Assembly (NCBI RefSeq): GCF_050436995.1
Contig: NC_134764.1
Location: 7,068,001-7,132,000 of the forward strand
Length of the DNA stretch: 64,000 nt
Origin: Anticarsia gemmatalis
Lineage: Eukaryota > Arthropoda > Insecta > Lepidoptera > Erebidae
Direction: 5' to 3'
Shown: positions 47,555 to 58,678 of the stretch, in pieces
Layout: every line of letters starts with the position of its first letter
Numbering within the stretch: the stretch's first letter is position 1
Position numbers and translations under genes: made by a program
Notes under the pieces: model-generated
What the model was told of the DNA's origin: nothing
The model's database searches: none
What the model saw: only the letters and a program-made list of their open reading frames with translations

Positions 47555-48635
47555 TTTTATTATACTAGAACCAAATAACAACCTTGATACTACATATTAT
47601 GCATGGTTTCCCCATAAAACTCTAAAGCGTTTTATAGACTAATCCCATTTCGTTACTAATTCGTCCTTGAGTTATTTTATGCCTGAAATGTGTCAGCCAA
47701 ATCGTTTTTAAACCATTTTGCACCATACCAACCTTCGATGTCTGATCCACTTGACTAGTCGTCCCAAAAAAACATACGTCTTGCCATATTTCCACGTAAA
47801 TCATACGCACATAACCTTGTAATAGTAAAACTTTTTAGAAATCTTTTCCAGGCTTTTACCCAAACAGATAAAAAATTGGAAATATTCCTGGCAGCTTGTG
47901 AAGGTCGGACATTATTATTATCAAATACATAGTTCTCTTAGCCTACATTCTTATTTAGGAAAATAACCTGTTTGTCTGTCCATTTCTTCAGGTAAACTGC
48001 TGTACCATTTTTTATCAAAACATATTGGTAGTTCGATGAGGTCATTTCACAAGCAAGCTCTAAACTATTCTGAAAAGACATGTGACTAAGATAAAATAAA
48101 GTTCGTGTTATTTTCTATTTGACATTAGACTTTACATAATGGATTTCCTTTGTACCTATACCTACATAGGCTACATAGGTTCATTTTGTGTTGGCTATAT
48201 AACATTCTTGTATTAAGTAATTATCAGTCTACCTGAAGAATATTATAAAAAACAACCCAAATGAAACTGAAAGTAAAGTAGATTGTATGTATGCAGATTA
48301 CTACTTAAACAAAGTGGCGGGTAAAGCTAGCATTACAACAGATATCATCCGGTATTTTCATATTAAATATACCACTTAACATAGCAATAATGTTATTTGG
48401 GTCAGACAGTGTCCACGTGTAGTCTATCGTTAAAATCCAGGATTAAATCATGGTCTCATTTTATAGGAAATATTCCATTGGATGTTCCGCTAAGCTGGTT
48501 TTATCCAACTGTATCCTTTACATAAATTGTGCAAATTAGATCGCGAAAATATATTTCTAAAAGCGTAACACTTTATTGAAGTAATCGTAGCCATGGATTA
48601 CGTACACATGGTGGGTATAAGTGCTGATCACGTAG
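47555..48635. other. No feature seen
   Basis: AT-rich. The 62-codon minus-strand frame at 47,622-47,810 is unsupported. No repeats recognised. Confidence 0.45.
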
Positions 48636-48639
48636 GAAA

Positions 48640-48889
48640 TCTATACTAATATTATAAAGCTGAAGAGTTTGTTTGTTTGTTTGAACGCGCTAATCTCAGG
48701 AACTACTGGTCCGATTTGAAAAATTCTTTCAGTGTTAGATAGTCCGTTTATCGAGGAAGGTTATAGACTATATATCATCACGCTACTACCAATAGGAGCA
48801 GAGTACCAGTGAAAAATGTTACAAAAACGGGGAAAATTTTGACCCATTCTCTCTTATGTGACGCAAGCGAAGTTGCGCGGGTCAGCTAG
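48640..48889 (+). mobile_element. Helitron-like element, family 1, full-length copy
   Basis: The best full copy: TCTATACTAATATTATAAAG start after A, (GTTT) tract, aacgcgctaatctcaggaac, tactggtccgatttgaaaaa, atcatcacgctac, gcagagtaccagtgaaaaat, ggggaaaattttgacccatt, the 3' hairpin CGCAA-GCGAAG-TTGCG and the end GGTCAGCTAG before T. It faces the copy at 49,130 with 240 bp between them. Confidence 0.95.
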
Positions 48890-49129
48890 TTACATATAGA
48901 GATTAAAACGAGTACCAAGACAACTATCTGTTTCTTTAGACAACTCTCAGATCTCACTTTACCTTACGGATAAGATATATTTTACTCATTCATAAGCTGT
49001 AAAATTTGCAATATTAGTATCACGGTGAATTATACGAACATACAAACAACGGACACATAGTACAACCAGATGCAAAAAATGTTGTGCCCTTCAAACTAAC
49101 ATTTGTTCAACGTGACCACTTATCCAGCA

Positions 49130-49410
49130 CTAGCTGACCCGCGCAACTTCGCTTGTGTCACTTAAGATAATCATAATTTTCCCCGTTTTTGTAAAATTTT
49201 TCACTGTTACTCTGCTCCTATTGATCGTAGCGTGATGATAATATATATAGCCTATAGCCTTCCTCGATAAATGGGCTATCTAACACTGAAAGAATTTTTC
49301 AAATCGGACCAGTAGTTCCCGAGATTACTGCGTTCAAACAAACAAACAAACAAACCAACAATCAAACAAACAAACAAACAAACTCTTTAGCTTTATAATA
49401 TTAGTATAGA
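49130..49410 (-). mobile_element. Helitron-like element, family 1, full-length copy
   Basis: CTAG at 49,130 and the TC end at 49,410, between A and T in its own orientation. The GTTT tract is long and interrupted, as at 4,989-5,264 (same 'ccaacaatcaaac'-type interruption), so these two copies may share a recent source. Non-coding. Confidence 0.93.
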
Positions 49411-50725
49411 TACTTTAAATTATTCATGCATGTGTTTTAACACTTACTAAGTGAGTTAGTTTACAAAGTCCCGCCTTTTTTATTTATTCTTACGTGTATA
49501 AGACAATTTTCAATCTCCAAAGTCCCTATTTGCTGGTGTTCCTACATCTATATCTCAACAAAGGACAGTGTTACGACAGATGTTGTAACGTGACAGTAAA
49601 CATGCAGCGGCCGACTTTCTCAACAACTAAATGTTACACCTTGAGCATAATATTCGTAGAAAATAGCACACTTTCTTTCATTGTTTTGAATGGTTTTACA
49701 TATTTGTCTTGTTTTGTTTCTCGTTCCGGGAATTTTGAAGGTGTTTTGAGTCATATATTTGAATATGTAGATCGATTACTTACCTCGGTTTTGCGATATG
49801 ATTTGGTCTATTTTTCGGTTTAAGCAGTGATCTGAGGCCTAACTAAAATCAACACAAATGAATATTCGTTGAATTTTTGTTTTTTATCACTATTCTATTC
49901 ACTCTTAGTATAAGTAGGTACCTATGTATTAAAATGTTCTACACAAAATTAACTTCAGCATACTTATTCAAGACCTCCAATTTATAATTTCTACTAAATT
50001 ACATCGAAATCTTCGTAGTGGTTTATCGTATCGAGACGGGACAGTGTTAATTTCACCTTCACATTATAGACTGACTATAAAAATATAATTAACTAAATAT
50101 AAGAGCTCAAGAATAAACTTACGAACTTCCTCAAAAGGACATTGTCTTTTTACCATCTCAATTTTCACAGAAAAAATAATTGTCACTCTTTTATATTATC
50201 CACCCTACTTTGTAGTATCAATGACCTTAGAATTAAGCCAACCACTGAAAAATTGCGCTAAAAGCAACACCTTTAGAAGACAGTGTAATTTGTAACTTTG
50301 AAATATTAGTGGTTAAGTCTTGAGGGCATTGAACTTTAGGACGAAAAATGCGCCCTATGAAAACTTACTTATACGTGATATCTATACTACCTAATACATA
50401 CTATGAATACTATGTATGTCTGTCTGTTACGCTTTTTCTCTGCCAAACAGAAGATCTCATTATGCTTTATTTATTTTAATTATTTCTCTAATTTTGTTCT
50501 TCTGTAATTTTTTTTCTTTTTTTATATGTATATGATCGTTTGGTCGAAATAAATGATTATTATATTATTATTTACAGCTGTACTAATGTACCGATGTTGA
50601 TGACTTTTTTTAAATACGGCCCCGTTTTTTTTAATAGGGGATGAAACTTTGAACGCTTTCGGAACCGCGCTAGTCCACTAATGATTTAAAATGTAAAATT
50701 AAATTACGGTCTGTTACCATATAAC
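49411..50725. other. No supported gene
   Basis: A 109-codon plus frame at 49,494-49,823 is the longest. It is rich in Leu, Phe, Ser and Tyr, has no signal or domain I can recognise, and its 5' end is in AT-rich DNA. I treat it as chance. Confidence 0.4.
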
Positions 50726-50729
50726 GGCT

Positions 50730-50838
50730 TTAACCCCCGGTTTCTGGTTACAGGTACATATAGCGGTAGTTTATCTATTCAGAAGCGTTTTTTCTAAATG
50801 AGTTTTAACGCTATTGAATAGATAAACTATCGCTAATT
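50730..50838. mobile_element. Foldback MITE (AGCGGTAGTTTATCTATT family), copy 2
   Basis: ttaacccccggtttctggtt leads into atagcggtagtttatctatt. The facing arm, aatagataaactatcgctaa, is its inverted copy. Matches copy 1 at 14,972-15,091, including the shared ccccggtttctg end. Confidence 0.8.
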
Positions 50839-50860
50839 GATATTTCGACGAAAGATTATT

Positions 50861-50972
50861 TTGTATGGAATGTGAATGAAGCAAGGGATTTGCAAGGATC
50901 GCTCCAAGTAGCGTTCTATGGTCTTTGCCTACCCCTGGGGAGGAAGGCGTGATTTTTTTGTATGTATTATAA
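50861..50972 (+). repeat. RTE-like non-LTR retrotransposon 3' end
   Basis: gtatggaatgtgaatgaagc, aagggatttgcaaggatcgc, tccaagtagcgttctatggt and ctacccctggggaggaaggc, then gtgattt. It is the nucleotide relative of 56,650-56,775 with several indels, 5'-truncated and dead. An 87-codon antisense frame covers it and is an artefact. Confidence 0.75.
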
Positions 50973-50974
50973 TG

Positions 50975-51243
50975 TTTAATTTCAGCCAATAATTTTCGAA
51001 AAAATTTTTTACCCGCAATCGAAGTCACGTGCAAAATGTTATGATTTTGGAGTGTTGAGTTAAATTTAAATGATAACAGCTTATGATATTTAGCACGTGT
51101 TTTAATTAATGTTATATTTGAGATAACGCGTTAATTAAATCATTTCGTTTAAGTTATTAAATTAAGCTTGTCATTTTATCTCGAAGCTGCAATACGAGTG
51201 ATATGAGGTGTCAGGTACCAATATTACAATTTAGTAAGATTTA
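50975..51243. other. No feature seen
   Basis: AT-rich spacer between the RTE 3' end and the hAT-type element. Confidence 0.4.
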
Positions 51244-52376
51244 TTAAGTTACAGTGGCGAAGGGTCAGATTTTACAAAAGGTAAGCCGGAGCTATTAGTC
51301 ATTGTCTAGGTATAATACCTACATATTATGTACATCGTAAGAATATCGACGTAAAATTCAGCATAATAACAATATGAGAGTATTATCTACATTCGACTAC
51401 AGTCTCTTATTTCTCTCTCTACAGTCTAATAATACATAGGTACCTACTTACCATGCTACCTAATCATGCTTGTTTTGCATTAAGTTAATCTGTCTTCAGT
51501 GTAGTAACACGTAGGTAACACAACAGCCCATATTTAAGATAACGTATATCGAACGATTGATGATTGTCTCGCACTGGTTGTTTTATAACATATTATACAA
51601 GCAATTTAGAATGTATTCATCAACAATAAAATATCAAACACATTATGGATAAACGCAGAACACTTTAATAGAAATGAGTTTAACCTATAAATCTGACAAA
51701 ATGAAAATTTACTCGAATAGAAACATGCAAAACAATTACTCTTTAATACGCTGATACGTTCACAGTTATGCACAAACATTAAATAAGGAATAATGTTGTA
51801 ATAAACACAAATATTCTAATTTGTTATAAAGCGCGCGAAAAAACAGTAAACAAACATAACCTAATGTCAAACTGGTGAACAATGTTCGACTCATACTTAT
51901 ATTTCGCCATCTCGCTCTTGCACGCGGCTCGCGCCGCGACAGAAACATGCGTAAGATCATGCGTCCGCCGCGGCGCAGCGGCGCGAGCGCTGTAGCGCGA
52001 GGCAACCCGCTCTTCCTCCGGCTTACTCGCCACTATGCAGCGCGGTGTAAAGCGCGATCCAAAAGGTCGTAAGCGACATCGCCGCCATAGTTTTTATTGT
52101 ACGCGATTCCCGATCAGCGCCTCCGGCTTATTTCATTATTATTACTTCACGTTGCGTTTTAGCGGAGCGTAATTTTTGAAGGGTAGGCGTTTTCGTACTG
52201 TTTCGATTAGATTATTGATTCTAGTTAAAGATTTCGCTTTAAATATTGTTTATTATTAATTAATTGTGTATTATTAGGCAATAGTAAACAATTAATTTAA
52301 CACTAATATTTAGTCTGTCCAGAAAGGGAAGCCGGTAGGAATCGAGTTGTATGGAGCCTTCGCCACTGTTAAGTTA
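51244..52376. mobile_element. Non-autonomous hAT-type element with 8-bp target duplication
   Basis: The element is 51,252-52,368 (1,117 bp). It starts CAGTGGCGAAGG and ends CCTTCGCCACTG, a 12-bp perfect terminal inverted repeat beginning with the CAG typical of hAT. The flanks are exactly TTAAGTTA on both sides (51,244-51,251 and 52,369-52,376), an 8-bp target duplication as hAT transposases make. Related AAGCCGG(A/T)(A/G) motifs at 51,283, 52,016, 52,121 and 52,329 could be subterminal transposase-binding sites. No transposase frame is present. The interior from about 51,890 to 52,180 is CpG-rich, unlike the AT-rich rest. Confidence 0.93.
51890..52180. other. CpG-rich cargo inside the hAT-type element
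   Basis: Strings such as cgcggctcgcgccgcgacag, gtccgccgcggcgcagcggc and gcgagcgctgtagcgcgagg stand out against the AT-rich window. Frames are open in several phases on both strands (up to about 79 codons, Arg/Ala-rich), which is a normal by-product of GC-rich DNA and not proof of coding. It may be captured host promoter or exon sequence, or simply the family's own core. Confidence 0.55.
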
Positions 52377-52766
52377 TATATTTAAAATGTGTAAATATTA
52401 TTTTAAACAAATAAAATGTGTTATTTTTAATCTTATTCAAAGCTTATTTTTATAGTTGTAACTGAATTTTTTTTTTCTGCCATAATAATTACTATTACCA
52501 ATATATCACAATAAGAGATAATCCTTAGTTTCTAATACTATCAATAAATAGATTCGAGTTATCTATATTTAATGTTTTTATTAAAAAAAGGAAAACAAAA
52601 ATTTCCCCCGTAACTGTTTGACCCTCACATGCGTTTCACACACACAAACCTTATCAAACACCTATTCCCAAATTCCGATACTCACTCACACAAGCGCAAA
52701 ACCAATAGTAATGCACCGGCCACCTGTCGAATATCTATGTGTGAACGGGATGGGGGAGAGCACGGG

Positions 52767-52872
52767 ATATCGGTAATATTGATCGGTTCGAAAGAACTCC
52801 TCGCCGGTACTGCGCGCCTAGTACTTTCCGATCGGTTGTCCATTATCGGCGATTGCCGATAGACTTCCAATA
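52767..52872 (+). repeat. Dispersed repeat pair, copy 1
   Basis: atatcggtaatattgatcgg, ttcgaaagaactcc, ctagtactttccgatcgg and tccattatcggcgattgccg followed by atagacttccaata. The same order of words occurs inverted at 63,191-63,293 with substitutions and small indels. Overlapping short frames on both strands are not supported as genes. Confidence 0.7.
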
Positions 52873-52879
52873 TGGGATC

Positions 52880-53915
52880 AATCGGTTTGTTTGTTTGGGG
52901 ATATTTGATTTATGACTTGGAATTTATTGGTCAGACGTATCTATAGATACTTTTGTTTATATTAATTGATATTATAAGATTGTTTCGAAATAATTATTTT
53001 ATTAAAGGTGTTAATTAGTAATCAATGAATGTGTTATGAAAAATCAATAAAACGTTTCCCTTTTATGGGGTGGGGTGAGTTTGGCTTTATAAATATATTG
53101 AGGCTCGCATCGTAGAACCTTCGATTTCGTTCGCTCGCCGCTCGGTGCATTTGCTAGGCGAGAGCGGAGTTTCAATAAGCTATCTCGTTCAAAAAAACGT
53201 TGAGAGATTGCAAACAAAAAATATTTGTGTGATGATTTTGACATCTAGTTAAATATAAAAATGAAACATTTATGTACTTAGTAATTATATTAATACTTAT
53301 TTAATTTAGAGTAGAATATAATTACTTTTTATTTTTAACATTTCGTAGAAAAAATGTGTTTAATAACGAATGTATTTTTAGGGAAAACAAATACATACAT
53401 ACCTATATCAAAATAGAAAAACATAATTTCGAGTCCAATATTCAAAAAAAGTTAAACAAATAATAATGTATTTAAAATGTATAAAAATATTATTCTTCTA
53501 GTAAAAGTTAATATATTTCTATTTCGTAGAATAACGTCTCATCTTACTAGGATGTAATGAAAAGCGACAGGTGTATTTTTCCTTTAATCAGCTTCAAGAA
53601 AAATAATACTGCTGTAAGAAGATGGAAGATTTCATTATGGAAATCTTTATTTCACGTGAAAATGTCAACGGTCAGGAAAATCATTAATTTTAATTGTTAT
53701 AGGCAGCCTTGATGTCGTAAAGCTTTTTTATTAAAAATACGGAATAAAATATGCGGTATCAAGAATTATTTACTGCAATTTAGGCATTTTAACTTTTGTA
53801 CTTACAGTGTGCTACCATGGCGATTGTAACTTGTGAAACGTTGCATTAAGGGTTAAGGAGGTAAGGCCATTGAAAAATTCGTGTTCGCGATATTATTTTA
53901 TCCTGTTATGTGTTA
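52880..53915. other. No supported gene; GC-richer patch 53,100-53,175
   Basis: ttcgttcgctcgccgctcgg and gctaggcgagagcgg form a locally CpG-rich patch of unknown meaning. The rest is AT-rich. Confidence 0.35.
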
Positions 53916-53917
53916 TG

Positions 53918-54069
53918 TTTCTATAGGCTATAGGCTATATATTTATGTATATCATCACGCTACGACCAATAGGAGCAGGGTACCAGTAAAAAATGTAACA
54001 AAGACGGGGAAAATTATGACCCATTCTCTCTTATATGACGCAAGCGAAGATGCGCCGCGGGTCAGCTAG
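53918..54069 (+). mobile_element. Helitron-like family 1, 5'-truncated
   Basis: From ctataggctatatattta onward the family core is present (atcatcacgctacgaccaat, aggagcagggtaccagtaaa, gacggggaaaattatgaccc, gacgcaagcgaag). The end is GGTCAGCTAG before T. The 5' end and GTTT tract are missing. A 62-codon frame here is spurious. Confidence 0.85.
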
Positions 54070-54074
54070 TCTAT

Positions 54075-55545
54075 AATAAAGACTATCGCATCGCCTTAAA
54101 ATATGCGCAAATGTTTAAATGGAGGACTTTTAAGTGCACAAAATAAAACAACAGAAATACTTTTTTTTTGTCTATTCACCGAAGTGACTTCATCTAACCC
54201 AACAACGACCCATTTTTCAAAGTTCTCAGCGGTCATTTTGCATTACTTAACATAAATGAGCATCGAACCTGTCAAACCATATTAGCGTTTTTACGCGCCA
54301 CTGAGCTGTAACACTACGACGCATTTCTAAAGGGTAAACAGCAGGGCTATGGACAAACAAATGAGTGTTTGAACTAAGCTAGGAGCGGCTCACGGGGCAA
54401 TTTTATGTGCGTTTCGAGACTGTTGGTAAACTTGCTTTTGGGTTAACTTGAATGTAAACTATAGTTCGTAAACGTAAACTATAGGCGTACTGAAGGGGAG
54501 GCCTATACTCAACAGTGGTTAGAAATGAATAGATAGAAAGATAGATATAAACTATAATTCATCAAGAGAGTCTTGTGTATCTGGCGGAGGTATACAAAAT
54601 TCAGAACCTAGGACAACAGCGAACTGCAGACTTATGCAGCTGACGGTGGCCTGTATGATACAGTTAGTTTATTTTGGTTATACATAAATAATAATAATGT
54701 ATTATTCTGCTTACCTATATGGGAACGAGGCACGATTTTGTAAGTCGGTATTAGAACCTATATGAAATGTATAATATGGTAAGGCCCTTTCCTAAGTAGT
54801 AACACTATAGTTACTAGTTTTTACTGGTTATATCGTTTGTAGACTTTGTAGGGTAAAGAAGTCTCTATTGTTTTATTAAGCGTTACATCTGATAATTTAA
54901 ATGAATAATATAATTTATTTAAAAATGTCTATTTTCTTACAAGTGCGCAAATTATCACCAGCATAAAACGTACGTTTATGAATCTATCGGTGAAGATAAA
55001 TTTAATTTTTTAAAATTAAGTTGTTTTGTTGAGTACATTTTTGGATAAACAAACACAGTATATCTCTATAAGTTATTTTTAACTTCACGTTTGCTATACT
55101 CTAAGGTAATGGCAGATGTGTATGCCCAATTACGATTATAAAATTTCAATTATTGTTAACTAAATGATTTCTGAAAATTATTAAAATCTAAAGATACATA
55201 TTTATTCGTAGTTACATGCATTGTCAAAGCCCGACTTTCGACTATAAAATAAGACTTTAATTAACTTGACACTTAAATACTGGGGTCAACATTTGAAAGG
55301 TCAATATGTCAAAGGTCAAATTCCGAACAATTGGTATCGTTAGGTTAGTAAAACTAATTGATTAGAGTAAGGTATCGAAATATTGAAAACCTATTTTCTT
55401 CTTCTACTAAAATGCAAAATCGGATTTTGCAAAACTGGAGTTGAATATTAATTATTGGAAATATTTTCAATTGAATGCGAATAAAATGACTTCGCAGAGA
55501 TATTTGAATGAAAATTAATAAAAAACATTTTTTGAGGACAAGCAA
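54075..55545. other. No feature seen
   Basis: AT-rich, no coding frame or element ends recognised. Confidence 0.45.
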
Positions 55546-55551
55546 TTAAGT

Positions 55552-55648
55552 CCTTAACCCCACTAGGCCAGCGTGATGAACTCAAAGCCTAATCCCTCTC
55601 CCGTTTGGGAGGAGACCCGTGCCCAGCATTGGACCAGAAACAGGTAAG
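55552..55648 (+). repeat. Retroelement 3'-tail repeat, copy g
   Basis: ccttaaccccactaggccag, cgtgatgaactcaaagccta, atccctctcccgtttgggag and gagacccgtgcccagcattg, ending accagaaacaggtaa. Diverged. Confidence 0.75.
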
Positions 55649-55649
55649 A

Positions 55650-56645
55650 GAAAAAAGATTGATGTTAATAGGCCTATAGATAATTGCCATTAAAGCAAAA
55701 TAAATATGTACAAAGATAGTGTTCTTTGTCTGCTCAATAGAAGTAGAGTAAGTCATTATTATATATTACGAAATACAAGAAAATATTGCGATATTTATTA
55801 CAAGTCCTGAAGTTAACATCAACAGTTGTTATGTAAGAAGCAATTAGAGTTTATACAATATCACGCAAATGTAGAGCCATCTACTAGTCGAAGTGAGGTG
55901 AAGGTGCCACTGCTAGCGGACTTACATCATCAATGGAAATATCTAGGAGCGATTTAAAATTACTAGTAAAATAGCATTTTATTTTTAGTGCACTACATAC
56001 TTACATTTTCTTGGCTCCTAGGAAGCTTTTACCTCCTACAGTTTACTCCTTCTAAACGGGTTCTGCCCTGGTTAGTTATTGCTAAATTACATAATATACA
56101 ACATTAAAATACATTTGTATTGTTAGATAAGCTAGTTTGTAATTCATTCCTACAAACAAATTCGCAAACCTCTTATTGTCTCTAAAAAATAGTTAAATAT
56201 AATATGTTAAAATAAAAAGTTAAGTATTAGTGGGTTGTAAAAAAACTAGTGTAAGTATATTATATCTAATCAGCCCTTTTCCATCCACTGTTAAACATAT
56301 TAACTAATACTACTAAAGAATGATTTCAGTAAATTATGTATACACAGGATACTGTACAAGAAAATCCTCTGTTTTCATAATCCGCTGCTACATAACTAAA
56401 ATGCTTCTAATAAATCGCTTACGATGCCACCTGTACCTAGAAACCTTAGAAGCGCTAGCTTACCTATTAACTCAATGCTTACCAGAAAACAGCCGTTCTA
56501 ATATGAAGCATACTATTATTACGACTTTTAATGTAACTAGTTTAGTTATAGATTATATTTATAGCAAGAAAATGTGCATAATAACTGTTGCAATCGTTAT
56601 TTCAGATTATTGAAGTCACAGTGTGTAGTACTCGTAACCTGCGAT
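55650..56645. other. No supported gene
   Basis: A 97-codon frame at 56,320-56,613 has no domain or signal I recognise. Composition is that of AT-rich chance frames. Confidence 0.4.
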
Positions 56646-56649
56646 CTTG

Positions 56650-56775
56650 TATGACAAGATGTATGGATGTGAATGAAGCTAGAGAAGTTTGCAGGGATCG
56701 TAGCAAGTGGCGTTGTTTGATCTCTGGCTACTCCTATCAGAAAAAGGTGTGATTTTATGTATGTATGTAATGAAG
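56650..56775 (+). pseudogene. RTE-type retrotransposon ORF C-terminus and 3' tail
   Basis: From 56,663 to the stop at 56,750-56,752 the frame reads MDVNEAREVCRDRSKWR and then CLISGYSYQKKV, matching the remembered C-terminus of lepidopteran RTE-like reverse transcriptases (NEAREVC-DRSKWRS-V). A tgtatgtatgtaatg tail follows. It is 5'-truncated, lacks all catalytic domains and ends about 12 bp before the large composite element. Confidence 0.8.
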
Positions 56776-57237
56776 TCTTATAGAGTAAGATCCCAGAGCT
56801 GCCAGACCTACGTCATTTTAGCAAAGCTGAAATTTTGAGGATTGTTAGTATAAAGGGTCTGTAAAGGCCCATTTAGACGGGGAGAGTTTCTCGTACGGTT
56901 CCGAGCGAGAAACTATGTGCTACTATCACAAGCAATAATCGCTATAACACAATCGTATCAAAATGTTTACATACAGGCAAGAATTAAAATCTCGCCTACG
57001 ATTATGTCATACGAGATTCGCATATGACTTATCGCTAGGCGATAATTGCCTATTTTTGTTTACACGACGAAGGTATAGTAAGCAGATTATTGCTTACGAG
57101 AATCTCAACTTGTATAAACACGATCTCGTGTGACATATTTTCAAGTTGATACGAGTATCGTACAAATCAGTTTGAATCGTTTTTAGTACGAGATTTGTCA
57201 TTCGAGTTTAGTGATTACTTGTATATGGTTCGTAAAA

Positions 57238-57507
57238 ATGTCACTAAAATCTTTTAAATTCGGTACTGCCGACCATATTAAGTTCTTTGAACTGTATAGA
57301 AGTTACGAGTGTTTGTGGAACACGGAGAATGAAAGTTATAAAAATCGCGATGCAAGAAATGCAGCCTTGAATGATTTTGCTAAAGAATTGGGTATTGAGG
57401 GATTTGGCCCTAAGGAAATTACCGCAAAAATTAAAAATATGCTAAGTCAATACTTGCAAGAACGAAAAAAGTCAGATCTTCTATGGGGACTGGAGCTAAT
57501 AGCTTGA
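57238..57507 (+). CDS. MADF-domain protein of Harbinger element, C-terminally truncated
   Basis: The first ATG in frame is at 57,238, giving 89 residues. The frame is open upstream to a GTG at 57,211, but that is not a normal eukaryotic start. Residues about 10-75 fit a MADF (Adf-1-type Myb/SANT-like) DNA-binding domain: FFELYRSYECLWNTENESYK, then NRDARNAALNDFAKELGI, and a last helix KIKNMLSQYLQERKK. MADF/Myb-like proteins are the usual second protein of PIF/Harbinger elements, thought to help the nuclease bind DNA or enter the nucleus. The last residues (about LELIA) fall on DNA that on the other strand encodes the nuclease remnant, so the true C-terminus was deleted. The frame has no stops, so a short domain could still be made; expression is unknown. 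Confidence 0.75.
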   Translation: MSLKSFKFGTADHIKFFELYRSYECLWNTENESYKNRDARNAALNDFAKELGIEGFGPKEITAKIKNMLSQYLQERKKSDLLWGLELIA

Positions 57508-57750
57508 CGCATATTTGTATCACTTTTTTGTATAGATGGTCCAATTTCTTGAAGTAAATATATGAGTTGAGTTTTCGTAACCCGAAACATAATTTTGCAC
57601 AACGTGTTAGATGCTCTCAAATCATTTTTTCTAGCTATCCATTTTTTAATCCAACACCTTTTCTTTTTTACGTTTAACTAATTCTTGCCTTAGAAGAGCA
57701 GATATAATTAAAACACCCTCGCGGACTGCACTCATGGTAGCAAGTGGCAT
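57492..57750 (-). pseudogene. Harbinger nuclease N-terminal remnant, frameshifted
   Basis: From ATG 57,750 or 57,735 the minus strand reads MSAVREGVLIISALLRQELV and KRKK, then goes out of frame at an A-rich run near 57,660. In the next frame it continues CWIKKWIARKNDLRASNTLC, VTKTQLIYLLQEIGPSIQ and KSDTNMRQAIS. Basic residues followed by W.KKWIARK, then YLLQ.IGP.I.K.DTNMRQAIS, is the layout of Harbinger-type nucleases before their catalytic domain. One frameshift, plus loss of everything after about 75 residues including the catalytic Asp/Glu residues, make it dead. It runs toward the MADF frame and stops where that frame ends. Confidence 0.75.
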
Positions 57751-58370
57751 AAAATCTCGAAATACGATTATTGCTTTGAAATTATGTTTACACAGACTTA
57801 ACAATATACCATTGCAAGGCAATTCTCGCCCAAAACAACGAGCGAGGAGAGCGAATGTTTAGACGAAAAATAATATTCATATTCTTTCGATAATCGTATC
57901 TTCGAGACGAGAAACTCTCCCCGTCTAAATGGGCCTTTAAGAGGTATGCACATCCACTACCTTGAAAGCGGGGCCGTTTCTGAGGTAGCGCGGAGTGAAG
58001 GTGCGTAAAAAACGACCCAAACTACGTCATAGTAGCAAAGTTGGTTTTCAGATATGTTATTAATGATATTATGTAGAATTAAAATTGACTATTGCCAGAC
58101 CGTTTCCCGGGGCCATTACTTCTGCCAGACGCCTTAAATGTTGTTAAAAAATGAGGTCAACTACGTCATAGTAGCAAGCCTAAATTTTATATATGTTATT
58201 AAAGGTACAATTTTAAGACCCCCTGTATGCGGACAGACCATTCCGCGGGGCCCTTTGTCCCCTAGACGCCATTAAACTTTCCCTATGAGTGCGAGAGTAA
58301 GAGCATTATTCATACGCATAAATGAAAAACAATTGAATTAAAAAAATAAAAATTGAAAAATTATTGAATA

Positions 58371-58623
58371 CTAGCTGACCCGCGCATCTTTGCTTGCGTC
58401 ACTTAAGAGAGATAGGTCAAAATGTTACATAAACGGGTTATGTAACATTTTTCACTGGTACTCTGCTCCTATTGGTCGTAGCGTGATGATATATAGCTTA
58501 TAGCTTTTCTCAATAAATAGGCTATCCAACAGTAAAATATTTTTTTATTCGCACCAGTAGTTCCTGAGATTAGCGCGTTCACACAAACAAACAAACTTCT
58601 CAGCTTTATAAAATTAGTATAGA
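58371..58623 (-). mobile_element. Helitron-like family 1 copy in the left arm
   Basis: CTAG at 58,371 and TC end at 58,623, between A and T. It has a variant core (acataaacgggttatgtaac) shared only with the right-arm copy at 59,440-59,692. The two are therefore one insertion duplicated with the arms, not two independent hits. Confidence 0.92.
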
Positions 58624-58678
58624 TTAAAAGTACTTGGAATGTTTAGGTATCTTCCTAAACATTCCAAGTACTTTTAAT
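58623..58678. repeat. Perfect 25-bp palindrome at the left core boundary
   Basis: attaaaagtacttggaatgt(ttagg) at 58,623-58,647 is repeated exactly in inverted orientation at 58,654-58,678, with a 6-bp spacer tatctt. A third, one-mismatch copy lies at the right core boundary (59,416-59,440). It fits a breakpoint of the inferred inversion of the adjoining core segment. Confidence 0.9.

Larger units (their letters stand above)
56865..57936. mobile_element. PIF/Harbinger-type element, internal-deletion derivative
   Basis: The ends AGGCCCATTTAGACGGGG and (inverted) CCCCGTCTAAATGGGCCT extend into agagtttctcg, giving about 28-bp terminal inverted repeats. The 3-bp flanks are TAA and TTA; the uninterrupted right arm reads ctgTTAAgagg, so the target was TTA(A), matching the TWA preference of PIF/Harbinger. 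Inside are a MADF frame (plus) and a nuclease N-terminal remnant (minus), converging near 57,490. The missing middle would have held the rest of both genes, including the DDE catalytic core, so the copy is non-autonomous. Confidence 0.9.

Noticed and set aside
49494..49823. 109-codon plus-strand frame
   Set aside because: No domain, signal peptide or exon boundaries; codon composition follows the AT-rich background.
51766..52072. Three overlapping Arg/Ala-rich frames on both strands
   Set aside because: Multiple phases are open because the DNA is CpG-rich; none shows a protein domain, and all lie inside the hAT-type element.
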